From the NCBI GenBank assembly GCA_023313575.1, contig JAJTTP010000004.1, positions 310,001 to 374,000 of the forward strand: a stretch of DNA of 64,000 bases. Reading direction: 5' to 3'. Shown piece by piece: positions 45,277 to 57,321 of the stretch (positions are counted from its first letter, which is position 1; each line of letters begins with the position of its first letter). A program made the position numbers and the translations under genes. This DNA is from Eutypella sp. D-1. Taxonomy: Eukaryota > Ascomycota > Sordariomycetes > Xylariales > Diatrypaceae. The notes under the pieces were generated by a model that did no database searches, was not told the DNA's origin, and saw only the letters and a program-made list of their open reading frames with translations.

Positions 45277-46696
45277 TTATGCCCCCACCACTACCCGGTC
45301 ATCCACGGCATTGCCCAAGACCTCGTTCAGCCACCTCCCAGCACGCTCGTCGCCAGCCGCGGCTCTCCAGTCCGAGACCTCGTGCAGATAGCGGGAGACG
45401 AGTGTCTCTGGCAAGTCGGTATCGGGGCTGCCGCCGGACACGGCAGTAATCTGGCCATGGCGCACCGTCATCTCTAGACGGAAGTCGTGCGGAAGGTAGT
45501 CCGCTACGGGTACCGCCCGCGGGCGAGGGTCATCGGCGGTCGGGTGTGTGGACAGCGTGAATTGTGGTGTCTGCGTGTAGATCCATTCTTTGGACTTTTT
45601 TGGTTGAGGTGTACGGATCGGAGTTAGTATTGGATTCACGACTGAGTATAAAAGTAGATAGGTGATAGGTACTTAGTTATAAGATAAGAAATGTACATAC
45701 CCTAAGCTCCTCATATCCCCTCATAAGCTCCGGAACCTCCAGAGCTTCTCGGAAACCGACGGACACCACTCGCACGTCGGCGGCGCCAAGCCCGCGATAC
45801 AGCGTGCGGAACTCGGCGATGACAGCGTCCCGAAACGAGCGGGGCGCGATGCCTACATTGCGGATGGGTGACCGCACGCTCGCGACACCTCGGGCCTTGA
45901 TGTAAGGTTCAGCGGGCGAGCGCAAGAGGCGGCCCACGGAGGCCAGGTTCGGCGTCGCGAGAAGGCAGGTGCCATGGTGCAACGAGCGGTTCCGCGTCAG
46001 CTTGTAGGCCGAGCCGGAGATCTTGAACGTCTGCTTCTGCTCTGGATTCTGGACGGGCGATGCACCATTTCCGGCATCCGCGGCGCCCGTAGTTGGGGGC
46101 GGAGGACCGTCATCGTTGTCGATGACGATGTCGTGGCGCTCGTTCACTCGGACGGAGCCTGCATTGAGACCCCGTAGCGCTTGTACGACCATCTCGGCGT
46201 GCTTGTCACGGTCGAATTCCGCTGGCGGACACAAGACACTGTAATTTACGTTGCCGAGGTCGTGGAAGACGGTACCACCACCGCTCCTTCGGCGCACGAT
46301 ATCAACAACGTTCAAGCCGGCCCCGTCACCGGCCGTAGCCACCGGCTCCTCCCATTCATGCTCGTGCTCATAGACTGACTTGTCCACTGGTGGGGCTCTA
46401 CGAACAAGACCCAAGCTCACCTCGAGCCAGGGGTTTTGGTTGCGGCCTATGACGACGCAGGGCCGGTTCGCGTATAGGAAGAGCACCACGGAATCCGGGG
46501 GCGACTTCTGCAGGAAGTAATGCTCAATAGATAGATTCAGGTACGGATCCGGACTCCGAGAAATGTAGATCTGGACCTTGTTCGTCGGCTCCGCGACGGA
46601 TGCTAGTGAGAAGCACCGCCTATCCCGATATAAGGGCGGTTTTGAGCATATTGGCCACGCTCTACGGGCTGTCGCCGCCGGCAGTCGGAACATCAC
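45277..46696 (-). CDS. AIM22: Lipoate-protein ligase A family, mitochondrial (Aim22-like)
   Basis: Two exons, 45701-46696 and 45277-45594, 437 residues. The Arg-rich N-terminus (RLPAATARRAWPICSKPPLYRDRR) looks like a mitochondrial presequence. The ligase core has NLSIEHYFL, NRPCVVIGRNQNPWLE, the signature RRRSGGGTVFHDLGNVNYS, and KISGSAYKLTRNRSLHHGTCLL with the Lys that contacts lipoyl-AMP. The second exon (EWIYTQTPQFTLS...) is the accessory C-terminal part. In yeast the Aim22/Lip3 protein transfers lipoyl groups to E2 subunits of the 2-oxo acid dehydrogenases. A Pro/Gly/Ala-rich insertion sits at about residues 198-222. The gene is divergent to chorismate synthase. Confidence 0.92.
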
Positions 46697-47382
46697 CCCC
46701 CAACTATTCCGACTGATTTAATAGTACGTGTTTTATGGGTAGGACATTCTAACAAGTATTTTTATATCAGCATGGTAGCACCACTTGTTTTATGTTGAAT
46801 ATTAGACGTGCAGATCCTGGGCTGATGTCAACTCTTAGGAGATGACATTGGGAGTTGAGGAATTAACGATTACTGACTGATATGCAACTAAGCACTACAT
46901 ATCAGTTTATGCAATACTCCGTATGGATTTTATGATATGCCATTGATGAAGTATTTCCCAGCGGCGTCTACGCGCTTAACTTAGCCTACTTAGGTAGTGC
47001 GTCATCTAGATCTGCAGGGTCTAGGGATGGAGCCGCGGGGGCCTAAAATCGGAGGAGAGCTTCACCCCACCAAAAATTAATATCTGGTTACTTGCATTTT
47101 TATCGACAATTCTTAAATGCGGGCGGGACAAAAAAGTTGCATCTTACAGTAATATCCGTTGACTCAACCCTCCTTTCCAACTATTTTCTATCTATTCCCG
47201 TATTACGAGAACCAGAGAAGAAAGCATTGAACTGCTGAGGGGGTGGAGAAACGATACATATAGACTCCTTCATACCCGTCCGAGGGGTTTTCTTCTACCG
47301 GTTCTTGTACTCTCAGTCTTGCCCCATAACCCCCCAACCCCCCGACCTTGTGTCATATCACCGGAACTCCGTAGTGGCCGTC
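46697..47382. promoter_or_regulatory. Divergent promoter of AIM22 and ARO2
   Basis: 686 bases between two start codons. It contains an inverted pair ACTGATATG / CATATCAGT (about 46876-46907) and a CT-rich stretch before the ARO2 start. No gene. Confidence 0.45.
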
Positions 47383-48693
47383 ATGTCGACGTTCGGGAAG
47401 GTATTTAGGGTTACTACGTATGTGTTTTTTATAATTTGCGTTGTGATCGACTACTGAATCTGTGTTCTTAGCTACGGCGAATCCCACTGCCGATCAGTAG
47501 GATGCATCGTCGACGGTTGCCCCCCGGGCATGGAGCTGACCGAGGCCGACATACAACCCCAGATGACGCGCCGGAGACCGGGCCAGAGCAACATAACCAC
47601 GCCGCGCAATGAGAAGGACAGGGTGGTTATACAGTCCGGCACCGAGTTCGGCGTCACTCTCGGCACTCCTATCGGTCTCATCGTGCAGAACGAGGACCAG
47701 AGACCCAAGGACTACGGCAACAAGACCATGGACCTCTACCCCAGGCCCAGCCACGCGGACTGGACCTACCTCGAGAAGTACGGCGTCAAGGCCAGCAGCG
47801 GCGGCGGTCGGAGTTCCGCGAGGGAGACCATTGGCCGCGTTGCCGCCGGTGCCATTGCCGAGAAGTACCTGAAGCTGGCCTACGGCATCGAGATCACCGC
47901 GTTCGTCGCCTCCGTCGGCAACGTCCACCTGTTCCCCCCGACGCCCGAGTATCCGAGCGCGAGCCAGAACCCGGCCTTCCTCGAGCTCATCCAGAACATC
48001 GACCGCGCCACGGTCGACAGTTTCCTGCCCGTGCGGTGCCCCAACGAGGACGTGTCGCGGAAGATGGAGGAGTACATCGCGGGATTCAAGGAGCGCGACG
48101 ACAGCATCGGCGGCACCGTGACCTGCGTGATCCGGAACCTCCCCAGCGGCCTCGGCGAGCCCTGCTTCGACAAGCTCGAGGCCGAGCTCGCGCACGCCAT
48201 GCTCAGCATCCCCGCCACCAAGGGTTTCGAGTTCGGCTCGGGCTTCGGCGGCTGCGAGATCCCGGGTTCCATCCACAACGACCCTTTCATCCGCTCGTCC
48301 GACGCCCACGCCGCCGACACGGGCGCTGCCCGCAACGGCGTGCCCCGGCCGCGCCTGACTACCCGCACCAACAACTCGGGCGGCGTGCAGGGCGGCATCA
48401 CCAACGGCGCGCCCGTCTACTTCCGCACGGCCTTCAAGCCGCCCGCGACTATCAGCCAGGCCCAGACAACCGCGACCTACGACGGCGAGTCCGAGGGCGT
48501 GTTGGCCGCCAAGGGCCGTCACGATCCCTGCGTCGTCCCCCGCGCCGTCCCCATCGTCGAGGCCATGGCCGCCCTCGTCGTCATGGACGCCCTGATGCAG
48601 CAGTTCGCTCGCCATGAGGCCAGGAGGCATCTGCCGCCTCTGAAGCAGACGGTGCCGCCGGCGGACACTGGTGTCTCTGCGGGTTCAAAATAG
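47383..48693 (+). CDS. ARO2: Chorismate synthase
   Basis: Two exons, 47383-47417 and 47472-48693, 418 residues. The tiny first exon codes for [12 protein letters not shown] and joins to [20 protein letters not shown], the first chorismate synthase signature. Further hallmarks are [68 protein letters not shown] and the second signature [25 protein letters not shown] and [20 protein letters not shown] follow near the end. The enzyme makes chorismate from EPSP with reduced FMN, the last step of the shikimate pathway. Fungal forms also reduce their own flavin. The length is usual for fungi (about 376-420), with a short C-terminal extension. The coding sequence has strong C/G preference at third positions. 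Confidence 0.97.
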
Positions 48694-49601
48694 AATGCTT
48701 GTAGGTTAGAATAATTTCACGAAAAAGTCTTCCACGCCCCAGATAGATAGTTAGGTACTTGGAATTACCAGATGATCAAATCTAGCCGTGAAATAGGTGC
48801 AAACATCCCTATCTTGCCTGTCATAACCTTAATTTTGTAAAGCTACGTTGTGTGCCGCCTACATCACGTATTACCAACCGAGAATGTGCGTAATCCAATA
48901 GAGTGGTGTCTACAGTCCGATGGAGAGAACCCAACCCAACCCAACCCAGAGCCTCTCTAACTCTCGTGATAGTAAGTCTCATCGTAGGTAGGTGGTAGTG
49001 GCGGCGAATATTCCCAGCAGCTTGACGTACGAAGCCCGGCTTTCCTAGAGGTCCAGTTTAGCTTGGGTAGTCAAGTCTCATCTCACTCACAACACCTGTT
49101 CAACACATATCGGGCCCTGTGTCCTTCAGTAGTAGATGGAAGTCGTGACTATCCCAACAGAACCCCCTACTAACGTTTCTCGTGCTTGTTCATCTTTTTC
49201 TGCCTCTCCACCATGCATGCATGCATGGGCTTGGGGAAGTTCGCTTTGCTACTACGACACAACGCGCAATGGGAGGAAAGTGACTTTTTTTGTGGATGTA
49301 GGTAGATAGACCATGTTGACGACGGGAAGGTGTCTCTCGTTCATGCGAATCCTTTTTTGTTCACTTATGATGAATATACCTATGCTCATCTCAACGCATT
49401 CGTGATTTATGTTGATATATATATATACATAATTTTTGGATTCTTTCGTGATACTTTTACAGATTCTAGGGCCGCCATCGTGAGTTCAATTCAATATACG
49501 GGTTGATTTGTACACGCTGTACCCCTGTGCGATGCTGAGGTGGACAGACTCTTTCTATCATAAACTCGCAAACTCGCAGGCAGCTTTCACTTTCTTTCCT
49601 C
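48694..49601. other. Intergenic region between convergent genes
   Basis: 908 bases between the 3' ends of ARO2 (plus) and uL24m (minus). It contains an ACCCA repeat (AACCCAACCCAACCCA, about 48928-48948) and GCATGCATGCATG at about 49214. No gene. Confidence 0.5.
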
Positions 49602-50960
49602 CTACGACGATGGCGGCGGATGAGAATCCCGTAACGGAGGCGGCGCGTCCAGGGCACCGGGGGCGGTAGACGGTCGTTCCGGGGCGGAAGAGGAAGAGGC
49701 GGCGCCCGGTGCGGCGGCAGCAGCGACATCGGCGTCGTCGAGGGAGCGCTTGAGGGCCTTCTCGCGATTGCGGGCGATGACCTCGCCGATCTTCTCGAGC
49801 ATCTCGAGGGTGAGCCTGGGCTTGCCCTTCTTCTTCTTGTTGGCGCGCTCCTGGCGGTGGAACTCCTGGAGCGGGGTGCGCATGGACTCGGCGTTGCGGC
49901 GCTTCTGCTCCTGGGCGGCGCGCTCCTCGGCTTCGAGGCGGGCGATGTACTCGGGCTCGTGCCGCGTACGGAAGCGGCTGTACTTGTTGCGCAGCTCGTC
50001 GATGACGATGGCGGGCATGGGCGGGCGCAGCAGCGTGGGCACGAAGGTGCGCTTCTCGGCGTCGATGCGCAGCGTATCGCACTCGTAGGTCTTGATCTCC
50101 TCTTCCTCCTCGACCGGCCACGGGATCTTCACGTTCAGGCCCGGCACCACGCGCGACCATGTCCGCTTCCCTGTCACCCGGTCCTCCTTCATGCCGCTGT
50201 GCACCAGCCGGTTGATGATCACGTCGCGCGTCGCGCCCGTCTTGGGGTCCGTCAGCGGGTGCACCAGCCGCACTGCCGAGATGGGCATCGGTAGCTCGAT
50301 GTTTATGGCGCCCGGGTCGGTGGCAGTCCTTATATCGTTGCTCACTCGCATATTGCTCTAAATTCAAAACAACGTTTCCCAAATTTTTTACTCGTCAGCT
50401 ACTAGTCACCAACCCACTCCCCCCTCACCCCCCGTCACCATGCATCACGGCTAACAACACAGCACACAAGCAAAAGGAGAGGCGAAGAAAAAGAAAGTAA
50501 AGGAACTACGCACCTTGTTCAAGCCGTGGACAGTAACCTCGGCGGTGTCCTCGTGGATCTGGGCGACGAGGCCGATGCGGCCCTTATCGGGGCCGTCGAG
50601 CAGGACAACGCGATCGTTTTTGACGATATTGAGGTCGTCGACGCCGCCGGCCCACTCGCACCGCTGACTTCGCTGGAAGAAGGACAGGCGCTGAAAAGTC
50701 TGGTAACGAGCCTCGTGGATGACGCCGCGGCGACCGGCCCAGCCGCCGACGTCCTCGCGCGGGGACAGGGCGCCCAGTTTCCAGTCGTTGCGCACCCGTT
50801 CCTTTGCTCGCTCGAACTCTAGGTCCGCTTGGTAAAGCTGCCCCTTGAGCTCCTCTTTCGACTCCTTCTTCTCCTTCTTCCAGAACCTCGCGTCCTTGAT
50901 CCTCTTCCGTTTCGCCGCCACCCGCTCGGCCGTCGCCACGCGCCGGAGGATCTTCTGCAT
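49602..50960 (-). CDS. MRPL40: Mitochondrial large-subunit ribosomal protein uL24m (KOW domain)
   Basis: Two exons, 50514-50960 and 49602-50357, 400 residues. The basic N-terminus (MQKILRRVATAERVAAKRKR) suits a mitochondrial presequence. The KOW motif is VKNDRVVLLDGPDKGRIGLVAQI at about 113-135 (read in two parts: VKNDRVVLL, DGPDKGRIG). The second exon gives IELPMPISAVRLVHPLTDP, ATRDVIINRLV and a Lys-rich helix (ANKKKKGKPRLTLEMLEKIG), as in fungal mitochondrial L24/MRPL40. The Ala/Ser/Pro-rich tail (ADVAAAAAPGAASSSSAPE) is variable. Its place in the mitoribosome is at the exit side of the large subunit. The symbol follows the yeast name. Confidence 0.88.
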
Positions 50961-50989
50961 AGTGGGGGGGTTTATGGCTTGTCTATCGG

Positions 50990-51020
<31 letters not shown>

Positions 51021-54000
51021 ATCTGTATTTCTCTCTCTCTCTTTCTCTCTATAGAGCCGAACCCCCGGTCACTCTAAAGAAGAGGCAACAAGAGAGAAAG
51101 AGAATGGTGGTGGTCACGAGGATATCGAAAATAACCGTCCGTCGTTCGGGGTTTCGTTCTTTGGCGGGACTCGGGCGAGGAGAAGACGAGGAGAAAGGGA
51201 GAGGGGGGAGGGTGGAGGGGGAAGGGGGAAGGGAAGGGGGAGAGAAATAGCCTCGTCTTGATCTCAATGGGTCATTAGATTGCTATAGTCTAACCTTGGC
51301 AGCTATCCATATACTTCTTATATATTTGTTGCCGCTGAGGTTTTATGGTTGCGATAACCTTATGAAGCTATCAATTGATTGTGGTGGGTTTTCTTTGCGT
51401 AGCCCCCGGCTCTCTTTTTTTCTGTGATAACGAAAGGCTTTGTCAACTGCGGGGAGCTTAATTGACAGCTGCCAGTTGGACTTATCTTGGAGCGACTAGC
51501 AGTCCCCCATTAAATACATAAATTCCTCAAAAACGGACCGCATAATTTCATACTTGAACTAATATGATATTATAGAAATATCTCGAGGTCATGGTATGTA
51601 TAGGTAGACATCGTATTTCGAAATATCTACCTACATATAGGTAGATAGTCCCAAAGTCTTCTAGATGTATGATATCAAGAATCCAGAGCAACTATTGGCT
51701 ATTACGTCCCTTTTTTTTCTTCTATTCCGCATTGGACTTCATAAGATAGATCGAACGTGATCACGTGCAGAAAATCCCATTGAACGGTAGTCACCCACTG
51801 TATATAGACCTTGAAAATGCTAGACCCGAGTAGTGAGTGGTATTGTATTCCCGTTTGGCGGCTGGGGGAAGTTTGATCTTTCCGCGTAGTCGGCCGAAGA
51901 TGACAAAGTCCGGGGTCCGAGACGGGGGAGGGAACCGAAAACGAGGGAAAAGCGACCCGACAAGAAAACTCCGCCGAGAAAAAAAAAGTGGATGAAAGTG
52001 CCGAATCGTGACCTTTCTTCGCGCTTTACTACATGTAAGTCCCGGCTGGCTTCCCAGCTTCGCGCCCCGGCCAGGGTTAATTAAGGGGCCACCTCGCACA
52101 CTACCATTCATCCTTTTGGGGGAGAAGGACGTGCTGGGTCGGAGGGGTTGGGTTGGTATTCGGAGACTTCGGAGATGATTGTATTTTGGAATCTTTCTTC
52201 GGTTTCTTGGCAGTACTGCTATCGTTCTTCACAACACACGGCACGGCCCCTACGTGACTAGAGTTGCAATTGTTGCAGGGCCATCCCGCCGACTCTCCTA
52301 TGGTGCCATAGTGAAAGGGGACCTCTCAGGGGCCGTGACGCATACGGGAAGGGCGCAGTTCCATCACCCAATATAAGTTGTACGAAGTCGGGACTTAAAA
52401 AAGGGGGGGCTTGCTTGGTAAACTACCGGGAAGAAGGCTGCTAGTTATTAGGAGGCAGTTATCGCGTATTCCATGGTTAGCTGAAGTGTCGCGCGTCCGC
52501 GTGGCTGGTTCGAAACCGATGCAGTTATCAGTATGGCTTGTTGACGTGGGAGGGTGAGCGGGACCACGTCATTATGCACAGGGCTGCGTGTGGGTCGCTA
52601 CTTAATGTTAGTGAGCGTCTACATAGTTATGTAGAAGTCGAGCCCTTAGAACTTCTGGTGTTTAACTATTCCTCATGGTAGTATCGATTATGAAGGGGGT
52701 GGTTAGCAAAGGTAGCTGAACAATATGAACGAAGCCTTTGAATTCGCCTTCAAGGGCTAATTAGCGCCCGCCTAGTTCAGGTAGCAGAGCAAAGTACCCT
52801 GTGTCGGCTCTGCTAACTGGTGATTAATTCTACATACTGGTAAACCCGCGTCAAGCCGCCGCGTCAATGCTTTCGTATGCATCCATCGTAAGGGAATACC
52901 GGCAGTAGTTAAGTGTACAGTTACATACTTATGTACATGGGTTGCCTGTTGCTAGGTAGTGGTAGGTAGTTGGTAGATAAGTTGGATACTGATCCATTGT
53001 AGGAGCCACAGGCTGGGGCTGATAAGCAACGCAGCCTACCCGACAGGATAATAAGTACTAAAGGGGTCCGAGAGCAGCACCAGCAGCAGTAGAAGAGCTA
53101 TAACATTCATTCGTACCTACATATAGTGCATTGCATAGTTACCTTACGTACTATATAGTAGATCCCGACGTGGGTGGGTTGAGTGAGTGACGCGACGACG
53201 AGTTGGCGATGGAACGAAAACAACAAGTCAAGTCAAGTTGGCCAGCGAGGCGAGCAGAACAAGTCAGGGAAAGAAAATAAACCTGACCACGTAATTTGTC
53301 TGGATTTGCACTTCCTATTCTTTCTTTCTTTCTTTCTTTTTTTTTTCTTTGGTTCTCCTTCTTTTTCACAAGCCCGTCTGGTCCCATGGCCCAGTTTCTA
53401 CTAATGTGCCGAAACCGAACGTGTCGGTGTGTAAATAGAGAGAGAAAAAAATATTATATGTGAAGAGAGAAAAAAAAAAAAAGCGAAACATGACTGATCA
53501 AGGAGGGACGGCAGGACGGGGAAAGGCGCCCAATTGACTCAGGGTCTGCGCGTTGATCATTGCGAAGACGATTGGGCTACTACTAAGAGGGACTGGGACT
53601 GGCAGACTGGGGGGCGGACGGGGAACGAGGAACGGAGAAACGGTTATTAGTCTGGCTGGGTAGGGGGCCCGTAAGTCAATAATAGATAATAACTACTAAC
53701 TATGTAGGCCACCATCGTACAATAATACTTCGTACAGTCATCAGTCAATGCCAATGCCAATGCCAATGCTAGTTAATGCCAGCCAGGTCTGCCAGATGAC
53801 GGAGAGGGAAGGCATACGAGCTCCAATCCTTGGTTCGAGTTTGTCGATATGTACTATTTATGAACGGATGTAGCCTGGTCTTGCTGGTCTGGCAAGCCCT
53901 GGCAACTTGACAACCTGGGAGCTGTTGTTTGGGTTGTCCCCGTTCAAGCCCCGTCCGTCCCCATTTTACGCATCTCCATCTCCATCTCCATCACGAACAG

Positions 54001-55984
54001 ACTGGAACTATCTATCTATCTACATAACCTGACTACCTAGGTATTGTAATGAAGTAACGTGCTTATCAGCCCCTATGACTTCACGTTGCCGGGCTGGGTT
54101 GGGTTGGCAATAACCCCATTAGTTACTTAGTGGTTTCGCCTCGTTCGAAATACAGTCTGGGAAATAATCCGGACTGCCGGGTTTGGCAATTGATGCACTG
54201 TGTGAAGAATGCCATTGGCGGGCTGCTTAGCAGAACAAAGACAGAGAGGGAGAGAGACAGGATAGGCCAGGACAAGGGGGGGGGGGGCGGCGCCGCGGCC
54301 AATCCCCCCCCCCCCCATCGTTCACATGTCATCCCGGTAATTGCATAGATCCTCCGGAGAATAGGCACCGTATTATGCCTGGTTAGTAGGTAGGCTGAGT
54401 ACTACGTATGTACGTAGGGTAGGTAGGTTAGGTAGGGCAAGGTAGGACTTTGGAGTCGGCTGCCTCTCAAACTGCGGCCATGCCTAGTGGTCCTAGCTTT
54501 ACGACTAAAGGGTAGAAGAAGAAGAAAAAAAGGGGCAGAGGGAAGAAGTGACCTTTTCTGTACCTACACAGGGCTTGGTAGGCTTGGTAGGACAACTTTT
54601 TTTGAGTTAGGACCATACCCAGCTTGCCAGCCCTGGAGGCTGCCAGGCACCAGCTCGCCAGGTGCTACAGCAATGAAAATGAATTGCCAGCTGGATATGT
54701 ACCTAGGTATACAACTAATACATATCCAGGTACATATAGTTAGCTCCAGATCTGCTTAAGAAGAGCAGCGATCAATGGATCCCGTCAGTTCCCTCCCTAC
54801 CTCGGTACATATATTTGTACATTCTTATAGTACACTAGAGTAAGAAGTTCTTTTAATAGGGTTGTTAAAGAGAGCCTGTTGATCAGTGCAGATATAAGTA
54901 CTAAGCCGATAACAAGTAATGTCTCCATTATGGATGAAACTTGAATGTTTAAACACTTACGTAGGTACTTATACATCCATGGATAAGGTTCCAGGTTGGC
55001 TTGTGCCAGGTGCCCTGGAGACGGATGGCTGTGAGGTGTGGCCAGCTGCCAGCTAAGGAAAGAGGCAAACTGGCCAACCAAAACGGACGAACCGGACCCG
55101 ATATTTTGCGCTACACTAAGGGGACCTTGGAGCGAGAAATGTGGCCGGTACCTATATGTACTAAGTACTAGGTATGTAGGTACGCCCTGCAGCTACGTAG
55201 GTCACAGTATAATAGGTACAAATAACCCGATAACGTAAGTACTACATACAGTCCTGTACAGGGCATCGTTCATCATTCATAACCCTTGCACAATCAGTGC
55301 AGCTTGCCTGCTTGTCTCCAGGGCTGCAATGCTTCTGTGCTGGTCTAACTACTAGGTATTGCCTATCTGGTATCTATCTAAGTACCTAAGCAGCTAGCCT
55401 AGCCTACTACCAGTACTTGGTACTATTGTGACAGTAACTATGCAGGTGTAGGTAGACCTCTCCAAAGGTCTCTCTCTCTCTCACTGAAGGCTAAAGCAAC
55501 TAAACCAAACCAACCTGAACCTTTCCATACCTACCTTCTTCCTCCCTTTCACTCAAATCTTCCCCCAAACCTCGTCATCACCATTTATCATCCATCAAGG
55601 ACACACCATCATCAACATCCACCATCGCTCCTTATAAAAAACAACAACAAGGAGTATCAGAAGCAAAGTATTTCGCTATCTGATTAATTCGTAATCGCGA
55701 TTCTTAAAAGAAAGAAACCCCCAAAAAAGAAAAGGCGACTTCGGAAAAATAACGAGAGATCCTCTATCGTCGAGGTTTCCCGATAACTTTCCCTTAACTG
55801 GCCTTCTTGCATAATCTTCTACCGCTACTACTACGTAAAGAACCCACCAACCCCCCCGATTAGAAGAAAGAAAAGGATAATCAAGAAGAGAAGTTTAAAC
55901 TAAAACTCTCACTTCACCTTTTGGACATTTTGGACATCTCTTTTTTTCTAACGCTTCGGTTCATTCAACAGTTTCAGATTCATC
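50961..55984. other. 5-kb divergent intergenic region upstream of RHO1
   Basis: No supported gene. Near the left end, in the uL24m leader, is a (CTTT)n run at 50991-51020. A pair of runs, G12 (54276-54287) and C14 (54304-54317), lies in the middle. TACCTAGGTA-like words recur at 54,700-55,400. The last 500 bases are CT/CA-rich, as in long leaders, and lead into the RHO1 start. Confidence 0.5.
54276..54317. repeat. G12/C14 inverted homopolymer pair
   Basis: Twelve G, then a 16-base GC-rich spacer (CGGCGCCGCGGCCAAT), then fourteen C. The two runs are complementary and could form a hairpin. It lies in non-coding sequence. Confidence 0.75.
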
Positions 55985-57321
55985 ATGGCTGAGATTCGCC
56001 GAAAGCTCGTCATTGTCGGTGACGGTGCCTGTGGTAAAACCTGTTTGTTGATGTATGTTATTGTTGATACTTCTTTCTATTATTGTTATGTCTTACCCTA
56101 CTGCTTTCTCTTGATTGATGCCATGTACCATTTGATGGATGGTCGTGATAACCTCTTATCACGACACATCTATCACATCTATCCTGTCAATTGCTGCTCT
56201 TCCCTCATTATTATTATGCATACTAATCATTAATCTTTATCATAGTGTCTTCTCTAAGGGCACTTTCCCTGAGGTAAGAACCAAAAAGAACATGTCCCGA
56301 TAGAACGCTTCCTACACCTCCCTCGCCGTTCTACCCGTCGCCAACCCTCAGTCTCGCCAAGATTAGCCCGCGTTGTCATTGTGATAACGACGATGTTGAT
56401 GATCATGATGGCAACAACAATGACAAAGCATGACTTGATCATCAGCATCATCATCTATCCGCTCCTTGGGACCAATAACCCCAGCTCTGTGCTAGCTTTT
56501 GCTAGCTTCTGATGATACAGTCTACCGGTCATCTAAGCTATCAACAGTTCTAATCATGTCTTGGTTTTTTAGGTCTACGTCCCTACCGTCTTTGAGAACT
56601 ATGTCGCCGATGTCGAGGTAGATGGCAAGCACGTCGAGTTAGCCCTATGGGATACGGCTGGTCAGGAGGATTACGACCGTCTCCGGCCCCTTTCCTACCC
56701 CGATTCACACGTCATCCTCATCTGCTTCGCCGTCGACTCCCCCGATTCGCTCGACAACGTCCAGGAGAAGGTCAGTACCCTCAAGACCCTCAAGCCCCTC
56801 AAGCCAAGAGTCCAGCCGAGCGGCTCCGAGCCCAATTGATCCTCAAGCTGACACGTGCCTCATCTATAGTGGATTTCCGAGGTCATGCACTTCTGCCAGG
56901 GCCTTCCCATCATCCTCGTCGGATGCAAGAAGGATCTGCGCTATGACTCCAAGACTATTGAAGAGCTTCGCAAGACCAGCCAGAAGCCCGTCTCCCCCGA
57001 AGAGGTAAGTTTCTGCCGTATTAGCCCTTTTTTTCCGGCCAATTCATTTCGTTATCACCATTCATCGACATCATTCTCCCACCCTCCCAGCAGTGGCCGC
57101 AGTGGTCATTGCAACTACTCACCGCCATCATCGTATGATTTGTTTGGATGCTGACCCGCTTGCCACAGGGTGAGGATATCCGCAAGAAGATTGGCGCCTA
57201 CAAGTACCTCGAGTGCTCGGCCAAGACGAACGAGGGCGTCCGAGAAGTCTTCGAGCATGCTACCCGTGCCGCTCTTCTGTCCCGCACTCGCAAGGAGAAG
57301 AAGCGCTGCATGATCCTCTAA
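55985..57321 (+). CDS. RHO1: Rho-type small GTPase Rho1
   Basis: Five exons: 55985-56052, 56246-56273, 56573-56770, 56870-57004 and 57169-57321. They give exactly 193 residues, the usual Rho1 length. GTP-binding elements: P-loop GDGACGKT (12-19), switch [11 protein letters not shown] (33-42), DTAGQE (59-64), CKKD (117-120) and ECSAKT. The C-terminus is KKRCMIL with the CAAX box CMIL for geranylgeranylation. Rho1 activates beta-1,3-glucan synthase and the Pkc1 cell-wall integrity pathway at the plasma membrane and is essential in fungi. The second exon is only 28 bases. Introns 1 and 2 are 193 and 299 bases, long for this window, as is common for the 5' introns of fungal GTPase genes. Confidence 0.97.

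Noticed and set aside
47494..48630. Long 378-codon open frame on the minus strand opposite ARO2
   Set aside because: It is the antisense shadow of the GC-biased chorismate synthase gene; composition is Gly/Ala/Val/Arg-rich with no domain.
52475..52520. A-box TAGCTGAAGTG and perfect B-box GGTTCGAAACC
   Set aside because: The boxes are only about 29 bases apart, too close for a tRNA, and the T-stem does not pair beyond two or three bases.
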